Position numbers and translations under genes: made by a program
DNA from: JAULZV01 sp964401885
GTDB lineage: Bacteria > Patescibacteriota > Minisyncoccia > Phycocordibacterales > JAACPR01
DNA: 45,540 nt
Reading direction: 5' to 3'
Assembly: GCA_964401885.1 (NCBI GenBank)
Contig: CAYOAC010000002.1
Coordinates: 1-45,540 of the forward strand
The notes under the pieces: model-generated
The model's input: only the letters and a program-made list of their open reading frames with translations
The model's database searches: none
Told to the model about the DNA's origin: nothing
Shown: positions 39,848 to 45,540 of the stretch, in pieces
How the letters are laid out: each line of letters begins with the position of its first letter
Position numbering within the stretch: the stretch's first letter is position 1

Positions 39848-39870
39848 TACCAGAACTTGATGTTCTGGTA
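39848..39870 (-). terminator. Terminator of the 40279-39893 gene
   Basis: TACCAGAAC / GTTCTGGTA with TTGAT loop and a T-run on the minus strand. Confidence 0.8.
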
Positions 39871-39892
39871 ATTGTAAAATTGATTGATTTGA

Positions 39893-40279
39893 TCAAGCGG
39901 TCTCAAAACCCCGCAAAAAAGAACATAAAGGACGACTTCTCCAATGTCTTTCTGATTTTTGAGTATGTTCTCTCAGGTCTTGTTCTGCCTTCTGGGCTTC
40001 TTTTTTGAGTTTGACCATATTCCCCCTAAGAGCGCCCGTTTTTTCCTGGTGGAAATTCAATGCTCGTTCTTGGGAGATCACTACGAATTCATCTTTAACA
40101 ATTGCAGATTTGAAAGGGATTTCCTCTTTAGTTTCTTCCCAGTCATCAAAGGTTACGACATGAAAGCCTGTTTCGGAGACTTTCGAGATAATCCCAGGAC
40201 TACTGATATTTTGACTGGTTGAATTTCCAATACGACTCCACCAAACAAAGGTGCCAACTGCGATGTTGCTTTTTCTCAT
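39893..40279 (-). CDS. Small orphan protein, paralog group member 2
   Basis: 128 residues. N-terminal barrel-like half (NIAVGTFVWWSRIGNS, GIISKVSETGFHVVTFDDWEE, IVKDEFVVISQERALNF), then a charged helix (MVKLKKEAQKAEQDLREHTQ). Aligns by pattern with the genes on either side, most clearly at VGTFVWW / VGMFLWL and at the beta-strand-then-E-x-A-x-x-F junction. Not recognised as a named family. More GC-rich than smc and rnr. Confidence 0.55.
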   Translation of the reverse strand: MRKSNIAVGTFVWWSRIGNSTSQNISSPGIISKVSETGFHVVTFDDWEETKEEIPFKSAIVKDEFVVISQERALNFHQEKTGALRGNMVKLKKEAQKAEQDLREHTQKSERHWRSRPLCSFLRGFETA

Positions 40280-40354
40280 AATTTTGTAATAGCTGATTCA
40301 ACATGGAGATTAACTCTATGTTTGTTTTTATGCAAGTGGTATTTGATAATTAAA

Positions 40355-40379
40355 AAGTGGCGGCCGGAGGCCGCCACTT
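40355..40379 (-). terminator. Terminator of the 40784-40392 gene
   Basis: AAGTGGCGGCC / GGCCGCCACTT with GGA loop; T-run on the minus strand (CTTTTTAATT). Confidence 0.85.
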
Positions 40380-40391
40380 GCGAAAGTAACA

Positions 40392-40784
40392 TCAAACAAC
40401 TGGTTCAACTGGTTTCAAGCCAGTTTTTTCAATAACACGTTGTTTGAGTTCAGAAAATGCTTTTGCACGATTTTCGCTGTCGAGAATAATTCTTTCCGCT
40501 CGTTTTTTTGCATCAACAGCAGACTTTGTATAGTGCCTGTCCATTAAATCAATAAATTGAAGACTTTCTTCATTTGAAATAATTATGCAAAACCATTTAT
40601 CTGAATTGATAATGATTTGTCCACTTTGGTTTTCCCACCAAGTATAAGTATTTCTTTCGTTGTCGTGGATATTTGATACTGTGATTTGATCGCCGTCAAT
40701 ACTTTCAATGAATACGTCCCAAAAGTCTTTTTTAAAAATATAGATTTTGAGAAAAAAAGCACGAAACAGTTCTTCTTTCGTCAT
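40392..40784 (-). CDS. Small orphan protein, paralog group member 3
   Basis: 130 residues. Beta-rich first half (FWDVFIESIDGDQITVSNIHDNE, YTWWENQSGQIIIN), then WFCIIISNEESLQFIDLM leading into a basic helix (DAKKRAERIILDSENRAKAF). Same domain order as the two preceding genes. A TTGACA box lies upstream on the minus strand (40838-40833) with a TAATTT-like -10. Function unknown. Confidence 0.55.
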   Translation of the reverse strand: MTKEELFRAFFLKIYIFKKDFWDVFIESIDGDQITVSNIHDNERNTYTWWENQSGQIIINSDKWFCIIISNEESLQFIDLMDRHYTKSAVDAKKRAERIILDSENRAKAFSELKQRVIEKTGLKPVEPVV

Positions 40785-40843
40785 AATTATTGTTGGTTCA
40801 GTTCAAATTTAAATTACATCTTTTGAAATGGGGTGTCAAACTT

Positions 40844-40876
40844 AAAAAAGGCGGCCCCGTAGGGGCCGCCTTTTTT
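40844..40876. terminator. Terminator of rnr
   Basis: 15-bp perfect stem AAAAAAGGCGGCCCC / GGGGCCGCCTTTTTT with GTA loop; T-runs on both strands. It is only 3 nt past the rnr stop codon. Confidence 0.9.
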
Positions 40877-40879
40877 AAT

Positions 40880-42805
40880 CTATATTTGAGCAACTAATCC
40901 AAGATCCAACTTTTTTTCTTCTATACTTACTCCATCTACTTTAACCATTATTTCATCTCCAAGTCTGAATGATTTGCCAGATTTTTCTCCAAATATTTTA
41001 TATTCTTTTTCTGCAAATTTATAAAAATCTTCACCGAGTTTAGAAATATGAACAAGACCTTCAGCTCCGTTTTCCTCAATTGTCACAAACAGACCCCATT
41101 TTGCAACTCCAGAAATAATACCTTTGTATTCTTTTCCAATATGTTGAGACATATATTCTATCTGCTTATATTTGATAGATTCTCGCTCTGCTTCAGCTGC
41201 GTTTATTTCTTGAGAAGATGCATGGCTAGCGATTTGTGCCAATTCAGAAAGTTCTTCGTCGGGAATTTCTTTATTTTGTAGAAAATATCCAAGCATACGA
41301 TGAACTATAAGATCAGGATATCTTCTGATTGGAGAGGTGAAATGAGTATAATAATCAAAAGCTAACCCGAAGTGCCCCAAGTTCTCTGTAGAATAAAGTG
41401 CCTTCGACATTGTTTTAATTGTTGCACTTGAAATCAGATTTTCTTCAGGTTTTCCATCTACTTCTGCAAGTAATTTATTTATATTTTTAGGATCAACGGT
41501 TCCATCTGGTTTAAGTTCTAATTTATAGCCCATAGCTTTAAGGAAAACTGCTAATTCGTGAAGTTTGTCTGTGTCGGGAGAATTGTGAACACGATACATT
41601 AAACCAAGAGCTTTACCTCCATTTAATTTCTTATCTTGTTCATAAATATATTTAGCTACATATTTGTTTGCAAGAAGCATGAATTCTTCAATAAGACTAT
41701 GTGTTTCTATGTGTTCTCTTTTTTTAACCGCGATAGGGAACATGAATTCATCAAGTACGAATTCGAATTCTTCTGAAGAGAATTTGATTGCGCCATTTGC
41801 GAATTTTTGTTTTCCAAGTGTTTTTGAAATTTTATTTAATGTATCAAGTTCTTCAAAAAATAACCCTTCTTTTTTATCTAGAATTTCTTGAGCTTCTTCA
41901 TATGTATATCTTTTATCTGAATTGATTACAGTTCTTCCGTACCAAACATCGCTTATTTCTGCTTTGGAATTTATGTGAAATACTACAGAAAAAGCCAGCC
42001 TGTCTTCATTTGGATTAAGGCTACAAATATCATTTGAAAGAATCTCTGGAAGCATTGGAATTGTTCTATCTACAAGATAAACAGAAAAGGATCTACTTTT
42101 TGCTTCTGTATCTAATTGTGTTCCTGGAGTTACGAAGTGGGAAACATCTGCAATATGAACTCCAATCTCATATACATCATCTTTTATTTTTTTAATTGAA
42201 AGTGCATCATCAAAGTCTTTTGCAGTTAATGGATCGATTGTACAAGTTGTCACATCTCTCATATCTCTTCTTTTTGCAATTTCTTCTTTTGGAATAGGTG
42301 ACCATTTTGCTTGAAGAGATTTTGCCTCCTCTATAATAGCTGGTTGAAAATCTGCAATGATACCTTTTTCAAGAAGAATAGATTTCATTTCAACTTCATG
42401 AACTCCTTTTGGACCAATAACTTGAACAAGTGATCCTGTTGGATATTCTCCTGACCAATCGTTAAGTTTTACTTGAATTTTTTCATTCTCGTTTACTTTT
42501 TTAGTATCTTCTCCTTCTAAATAGATTTCTTTGTACATTCTAAAATCATCTGGGACAACTCGACATTCACCATTTGTCGGGTTTTTTTCTACATAACCAA
42601 CAAAAGTATCTTTTGATCTTTTGATAAGTTTAACAACCTCAGCCTGAGCCTTGTCTAAGATTTTTTCTGATAGCATTTTAACCTCTACAACGTCGTTGTG
42701 TAGTGATTTGTGTAATTTGTCTGGTTGTATTTCTACAAAGTCTTCTGTTTGGGGGTGAATAAAGTATCCTGAACCTCGTGAGGTAACGCTAATTTTAATT
42801 TCCAT
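40880..42805 (-). CDS. rnr: Ribonuclease R / RNase II family 3'-5' exoribonuclease
   Basis: 641 residues from the ATG at 42805. That start gives the expected cold-shock-like beginning, and a promoter precedes it; an upstream in-frame extension to 43114 would run through the divergent rpsP promoter and coding region. The RNB catalytic motif TIDPLTAKDFDDALSI carries the metal-binding Asp residues, with FTSPIRRYPDLIVHR near 525, and a C-terminal S1 domain (KGIISGVAKWGLFVTIEENGAEGLVHIS). RNase R degrades structured RNA in tmRNA and rRNA quality control. Shorter than E. coli RNase R (813), mostly at the ends. Confidence 0.93.
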   Translation of the reverse strand: MEIKISVTSRGSGYFIHPQTEDFVEIQPDKLHKSLHNDVVEVKMLSEKILDKAQAEVVKLIKRSKDTFVGYVEKNPTNGECRVVPDDFRMYKEIYLEGEDTKKVNENEKIQVKLNDWSGEYPTGSLVQVIGPKGVHEVEMKSILLEKGIIADFQPAIIEEAKSLQAKWSPIPKEEIAKRRDMRDVTTCTIDPLTAKDFDDALSIKKIKDDVYEIGVHIADVSHFVTPGTQLDTEAKSRSFSVYLVDRTIPMLPEILSNDICSLNPNEDRLAFSVVFHINSKAEISDVWYGRTVINSDKRYTYEEAQEILDKKEGLFFEELDTLNKISKTLGKQKFANGAIKFSSEEFEFVLDEFMFPIAVKKREHIETHSLIEEFMLLANKYVAKYIYEQDKKLNGGKALGLMYRVHNSPDTDKLHELAVFLKAMGYKLELKPDGTVDPKNINKLLAEVDGKPEENLISSATIKTMSKALYSTENLGHFGLAFDYYTHFTSPIRRYPDLIVHRMLGYFLQNKEIPDEELSELAQIASHASSQEINAAEAERESIKYKQIEYMSQHIGKEYKGIISGVAKWGLFVTIEENGAEGLVHISKLGEDFYKFAEKEYKIFGEKSGKSFRLGDEIMVKVDGVSIEEKKLDLGLVAQI

Positions 42806-42815
42806 AATTAAATAT

Positions 42816-42844
42816 ATAGTATGGTATTTTTGGGTTTTTGTCAC
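42816..42844 (-). promoter_or_regulatory. Promoter of rnr
   Basis: GTGACA (42844-42839), 17-bp spacer, TACTAT (42821-42816) on the minus strand, 10 bp before the ATG. Confidence 0.6.
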
Positions 42845-42896
42845 TTTAAATTTGTATTTAAATGTAAGTAGGGTCTTTTTTGAAAGAAAAATGAGT

Positions 42897-42925
42897 TTGA
42901 CTATACAAAAACCTTCTGCTATTAT
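42897..42925 (+). promoter_or_regulatory. Promoter of rpsP
   Basis: TTGACT (42897-42902), 17-bp spacer ending TGC, TATTAT (42920-42925), 7 bp before the ATG at 42933. An extended -10 and leaderless. Confidence 0.7.
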
Positions 42926-42932
42926 ACTGCCT

Positions 42933-43349
42933 ATGTTAAAGATAAGACTACAAAGAGTAGGGAAAAAGCACGAGCCAGTATTTCGAGTGGTTGTTGGTAA
43001 TTCACAAAATGGACCAAAATCAGGAAAATTTATTGAAGTTCTAGGTTCATACGACCCCCGAAGTAAAAACGCAAATACATTAAATAAAGATAAAGTTACA
43101 GCTTGGATTGCCAAGGGAGCTCAAGTTTCAGATACGGTTCACAACTTATTAGTTTCAGAAAAGGTTATTGATAAGAAAAAAGTTAACTCACTTCCAAAAA
43201 AGTCTGCTCCTAAAAAAGAACCAGTTGCAGAAGAAGTTAAAGCTCCAGAAGTTGCAGAAGAAGCAACACCTGAAGTTGAAACTCCAACAGAAGAAGTTGT
43301 AGAAGCTCCAGTTGAAGAAACTCCTTCAGAAGAACCAAAATCAGAATAA
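42933..43349 (+). CDS. rpsP: 30S ribosomal protein S16 with acidic C-terminal extension
   Basis: 138 residues from the ATG at 42933, fixed by the promoter and by the canonical MLKIRLQRVGKKH start. The core (1-85) is standard S16: EPVFRVVVGNSQNGPKSGKFIEVLG, SYDPRSKN, and the AWIAKGAQVSDTVHNLL helix. About 50 further residues rich in Glu, Ala, Pro and Val (EEVKAPEVAEEATPEV) form a disordered acidic tail, absent from E. coli S16. Alternating PTEE/APVEE repeats suggest replication slippage. It is divergent from rnr. Confidence 0.93.
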   Translation: MLKIRLQRVGKKHEPVFRVVVGNSQNGPKSGKFIEVLGSYDPRSKNANTLNKDKVTAWIAKGAQVSDTVHNLLVSEKVIDKKKVNSLPKKSAPKKEPVAEEVKAPEVAEEATPEVETPTEEVVEAPVEETPSEEPKSE

Positions 43350-43350
43350 T

Positions 43351-43379
43351 AAAAAACCGCGAACATTTCGCGGTTTTTT
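43351..43379 (+). terminator. Terminator of rpsP
   Basis: 13-bp perfect stem AAAAAACCGCGAA / TTCGCGGTTTTTT with CAT loop. Confidence 0.92.
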
Positions 43380-43386
43380 ATTTGGA

Positions 43387-43543
43387 AAACTAAATTATAA
43401 AATATAAAAAATAAAGTCTCCTACAAGAGGATTCTTTATTTACTAATTCGCTTCGCTCATAAGAAAATAAAATTTGGTTGAGCCAGTCCACTTGTGGACT
43501 GACGACCCGAGGACTTTATTTTTTATATTTTATAATTTAGTTT
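43387..43543. repeat. Long palindromic element (family II, copy D)
   Basis: 32-bp perfect arms (43387-43418 / 43512-43543) enclose 93 nt: first a linker-hairpin module (TCCTACAAGAGGA at 43419-43431 and a TTTATTT...AAATAAA hairpin), then, in reverse orientation, a core of about 37 nt ending at 43511 that matches 44661-44697 at 34 of 37 positions. It fills the space between the rpsP terminator and the next gene. Confidence 0.88.
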
Positions 43544-43571
43544 CTGATAAATAGAATAATAAAATTAAAAA

Positions 43572-43598
43572 GGGGCCGAACACTGCGTGTTCGGCCCC
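43572..43598 (-). terminator. Terminator of the 44556-43627 gene
   Basis: GGGGCCGAACAC / GTGTTCGGCCCC with TGC loop; T-run on the minus strand. Confidence 0.9.
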
Positions 43599-43626
43599 CG
43601 AAAGAAAAATCTTTCCTCACAAACTC

Positions 43627-44556
43627 CTAGCTTTCCAGTAAGAAGCGTGAGGTTCTCATGTCGTCAATCCAAGTATCGATCTTGGGAGAAATGTGATTGT
43701 AAAAGATTTGTTCAATCGCTCCCAAAATAGTTCCACCAATGAGACCGGTCAATGGACCGACAAAATTGTTTGGACTGAGAGCATCAACAATAAGTCCGAC
43801 AAGGCAGAAGGTGACTCCAAAAACTGCAATAACAATGCGTTCATGTGAATTGAGCTTTTTGAACATCTCGAGCAGGAAAATTCCTGTACCGAGAATAATC
43901 TCCATCCTGTTTTCATATGCAATGTAAAGCAATTTGAAAGCAACAGAAATGGGATTACCTTTCTTTGTTATTGTGGGGAAATACCATCCTCTATTTTTAC
44001 CAAGCATCCTTGAAAAAGAACGCTTAATACTTCTATCAAAAAACCCCATAAACGTAAAACCTCTAAACCCTCTCTCATAGTCGGGTTTCATTGTTAAGAT
44101 TTTTGAAAAGGTGTTAAAGCATCCCGTTAATGAAATAAGCACACTCGCAATCGATACAAGAATAAAGATGTCTTCGTAAAGGAAAATAAAACACAATAAA
44201 AGCCAGCTTGTGCAGAAGAGCATTCTGTCAAAGATTGTGGATATTGTATGTGGGATATTTGCCATAATCGCCAAATATCTTGCCTTTCGAATTCTTTTCT
44301 TTCTGATAAATTCTGCACTTGCTTGTCGTGTTTTACGAGATTCCACCCAAGCACATGTGTTTGTGCATGCTTCTTTCATATATTTCACAACTTCAGCAGG
44401 TTTATAAAATAACAAACCAGTGATGAGTGTTGTCACACAGCCAAGTATCCACCCTAAGGGGATACCAATGAAGTGTGAAATATTTTTTCCAAAAAGGATT
44501 CCGCAGAGAATTGAAAAACTCAGTGCGAATACAACTTTAAACGATTTGGTGTTCAT
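43627..44556 (-). CDS. Orphan polytopic membrane protein
   Basis: 309 residues, not recognised. Two helices near the N-terminus (about 8-52, with GIPLGWILGCVTTLITGLLFY), a charged stretch (AEFIRKKRIRKARYLA), two helices about 110-150 (LLLCFIFLYEDIFILVSIASVLI), a basic loop (GFRGFTFMGFFDRSIKRSFSRML), and two or three helices near the C-terminus (VIAVFGVTFCLVGLIVDAL, GPLTGLIGGTILGAIEQIF). Higher GC than neighbours. It has a TTGACT-N16-TAATAT promoter and its own terminator, so it belongs with the stand-alone orphan units of this window. Confidence 0.6.
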   Translation of the reverse strand: MNTKSFKVVFALSFSILCGILFGKNISHFIGIPLGWILGCVTTLITGLLFYKPAEVVKYMKEACTNTCAWVESRKTRQASAEFIRKKRIRKARYLAIMANIPHTISTIFDRMLFCTSWLLLCFIFLYEDIFILVSIASVLISLTGCFNTFSKILTMKPDYERGFRGFTFMGFFDRSIKRSFSRMLGKNRGWYFPTITKKGNPISVAFKLLYIAYENRMEIILGTGIFLLEMFKKLNSHERIVIAVFGVTFCLVGLIVDALSPNNFVGPLTGLIGGTILGAIEQIFYNHISPKIDTWIDDMRTSRFLLES

Positions 44557-44583
44557 ATTTGTGATGATCGTGTTTCGAATATT

Positions 44584-44611
44584 ATATTACAATACTTATG
44601 TAATAAGTCAA
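44584..44611 (-). promoter_or_regulatory. Promoter of the 44556-43627 gene
   Basis: TTGACT (44611-44606), 16-bp spacer, TAATAT (44589-44584) on the minus strand, about 28 nt before the start codon. Confidence 0.65.
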
Positions 44612-44628
44612 ATAAAACATATTGATGG

Positions 44629-44728
44629 AATAAAAATCTAAAATACAAAAAAATAAAGTCCTCGGGTCGCGAGTCCACAAGTGGACTCGCTCAACCAGAC
44701 TTTATTTTTTGTATTTTAGATTTTTATT
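44629..44728. repeat. Long palindromic element (family II, copy E)
   Basis: Arms of about 31 bp with one bulged base (44629-44660 / 44698-44728) enclose a 37-nt core (44661-44697) containing the 10-bp stem GCGAGTCCAC / GTGGACTCGC with AA loop. In copy D the equivalent stem carries C-G where this one has G-C, and T-G where this one has C-G. With the next entry it occupies most of the gene-free stretch 44557-44958. Confidence 0.88.
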
Positions 44729-44865
44729 TTTGATAAATTAAAAATAAGTCACCCACAGAAGAGGATTTCTTATTTCTAAAGTTGCTTACGCAACTAAGAA
44801 ATAAAGTTCACCACAAGGGCATTTCTTATTTTCTAATTCGCTCCACTCATAAGAAAATAAAGTTA
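44724..44865. repeat. Three tandem linker-hairpin modules (family III)
   Basis: Hairpin 1: TTATTTTT / AAAAATAA around GATAAATT (44724-44747). Linker CCCACAGAAGAGGA, then hairpin 2 with TTATTTCT...AGTTGC / GCAACT...AGAAATAA (about 44770-44804). Linker CACCACAAGGGCA (44809-44821), then hairpin 3 TTATTTTCT / AGAAAATAA (about 44826-44864). The linkers match those at 5407, 12675, 33589 and 43419. Confidence 0.75.
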
Positions 44866-44880
44866 TTCTATGCAATTTCA

Positions 44881-44909
44881 TTGACCGATATATAAATAGA
44901 TAAGATAAT
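44881..44909 (+). promoter_or_regulatory. Putative promoter of khpA
   Basis: TTGACC (44881-44886), 17-bp spacer, GATAAT (44904-44909), leaving a leader of about 40 nt with a small GTGC/GCAC hairpin. Confidence 0.5.
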
Positions 44910-44958
44910 TTAAATTAAGTGTGCAACGCACGCCGTTTAGCAGATAACTGAAAACAAA

Positions 44959-45258
44959 ATGAAAGAACTCGACCAAATATTTCTTGAACAAGTAGTAAAA
45001 GCATTGGTAGAAAAACCAGACAAAGTTGAAATCAATCGAACTGTAGATGAAATGGGTGTACTTTTAACACTGAAAGTAGACCAAGAAGATATGGGCAAAA
45101 TTATTGGTAGAGACGGTAATACAGCAAAGGCTATCCGAACTCTCCTTCGAGTCGTGGGTATGAAGAATAGTGCTAGAGTAAATTTAAAAATTAATGAACC
45201 AGATGGGCGAGTTAACGGTACTTCAAAAACTGTAGACGAGGCTCTTGCAGAAATTTAA
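44959..45258 (+). CDS. khpA: KH-domain RNA-binding protein KhpA
   Basis: 99 residues. The KH signature is clear: MGKIIGRDGNTAKAIRTLLRVVG (GxxG loop GRDG near 50-53), preceded by a strand-helix start (LDQIFLEQVVKALVEKP). This is the KhpA/YlqC family of small RNA-binding proteins. It often lies next to rpsP; here rpsP is 1.6 kb upstream on the same strand, with an orphan gene and palindromic elements between, suggesting they were inserted into a once tighter rpsP-khpA neighbourhood. In other bacteria KhpA acts with KhpB (Jag). Confidence 0.9.
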   Translation: MKELDQIFLEQVVKALVEKPDKVEINRTVDEMGVLLTLKVDQEDMGKIIGRDGNTAKAIRTLLRVVGMKNSARVNLKINEPDGRVNGTSKTVDEALAEI

Positions 45259-45265
45259 ATAAAAT

Positions 45266-45300
45266 AAAAAAACTACCGATTAAAAGTTGGTAGTTTTTTT
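45266..45300 (+). terminator. Terminator of khpA
   Basis: AAAAAAACTACC / GGTAGTTTTTTT with an 11-nt loop. Confidence 0.9.
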
Positions 45301-45322
45301 ATTAATAATATATTATTTAATA

Positions 45323-45540
45323 ATGAGTATTGAACAAGATAAAAACAATGAAGAAAGATTAATTTTAAAAGCTTCGCCAGAGGATATTCCTGCTGTTCAA
45401 GAATTAATTGAACTGGCATCAAAAGGTATGTATGAATTGTGTGGATGGACTGACGAGGATACTTTAAAACATTTTCTACCTAAAAAAAGTAATGACACAG
45501 AGGTTATTGCAGAAGAAAAACCTTCTTTCGATGAAGAATC
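45323..45540 (+). CDS. Possible GNAT-type acetyltransferase N-terminus (3' partial)
   Basis: 72 residues are visible before the window ends. LILKASPEDIPAVQELIELASKGMYELCGW resembles the first strand and helix of GNAT N-acetyltransferases; the acetyl-CoA-binding motif would lie beyond the edge. Then comes a more polar stretch (LPKKSNDTEVIAEEKPSFDE) that is not typical. TATTAT (45310-45315) is 7 bp before the ATG, the leaderless pattern. The family call is tentative. Confidence 0.5.
   Translation, partial: MSIEQDKNNEERLILKASPEDIPAVQELIELASKGMYELCGWTDEDTLKHFLPKKSNDTEVIAEEKPSFDEE

Noticed and set aside
42852..42932. 27-residue N-terminal extension of S16
   Set aside because: S16 begins at MLKIRLQRVG; the extension covers the promoter.
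42806..43114. 103-residue N-terminal extension of RNase R
   Set aside because: It would overlap the divergent rpsP promoter and coding region; the ATG at 42805 has its own promoter and gives a canonical start.
44724..44865. Tandem hairpin modules as a CRISPR array
   Set aside because: Units are hairpins with changing arms and a 13-nt conserved linker, not identical 25-40 nt repeats with unique spacers; no cas genes.
1..45540. UGA recoding as in some CPR lineages
   Set aside because: TGA ends several well-bounded genes (for example at 4222 and 22980) and no frame needs TGA read-through.

Overview
The window looks like chromosomal DNA of a Patescibacteria (CPR) bacterium, most likely a Parcubacteria/Paceibacteria member. 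The supporting signs are low GC, very short spacers, standard stop codons (TGA is a stop and Trp is TGG), secreted proteins with C-terminal peptidoglycan-binding domains, a run of small VirB2-like T4SS pilins, a ThrRS without TGS domain, a short SMC, a cysteine-free L32, and DUF4446-infB-rbfA. No genus can be read from it. Two runs of N are present (100 N at 24247-24346 and 10 N at 36620-36629).

Layout. 1-5375: end of an NHL/Ig/peptidoglycan-binding surface protein, then an operon with a methyltransferase, a membrane-anchored solute-binding-like protein and six tandem pilin-like proteins. 5376-12750: hypothetical membrane proteins, a PrsW-type protease, tRNA-Lys, two tRNA-Leu and tRNA-Cys with structured repeat elements beside them, and a secreted trypsin-like protein. 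12748-19893: rbfA, infB and DUF4446 on the minus strand, and on the plus strand a cysteine desulfurase, an HtrA-like pseudoprotease and clpB. 19942-25399: tRNA-Tyr, a sortase, small lipoproteins, orphan genes, a HEAGH metalloprotease and a Tyr/Gly-rich PKD surface protein with a VPYTG sorting signal that the sortase may process. 25448-33559: thrS, dnaE, rnhB, rpmF, a nusB-Nudix fusion and rnc. 33909-37201: a complete diversity-generating retroelement (DGR) consisting of a peptidoglycan-binding partner, a secreted DUF1566-like target with variable repeat, Avd, template repeat and reverse transcriptase. 37255-45540: smc, three small related orphan genes, rnr, rpsP, an orphan membrane protein, khpA and the start of a GNAT-like gene.

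Two systems stand out. The first is the DGR: 23 of 25 template/variable-repeat mismatches fall at template adenines, and an operon-mate suggests cell-wall display of the diversified protein. The second, which I cannot match to a named family, is a set of intergenic palindromic elements with conserved cores inside locus-specific inverted arms. One 33-nt core is identical at 12607-12639 and 33705-33737 (inverted), although the 26-28 bp arms differ and each pair still matches perfectly. A second core at 43.5 and 44.7 kb shows compensatory changes. A 93-nt element follows two tRNA genes, with arms that copy the tRNA 3' end.

Expression style also splits the genes. Most AT-rich housekeeping genes have a -10 box 6-10 bp before the ATG, implying leaderless mRNAs. 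A set of stand-alone, more GC-rich orphan genes has near-consensus -35/-10 promoters, leaders and its own terminators.
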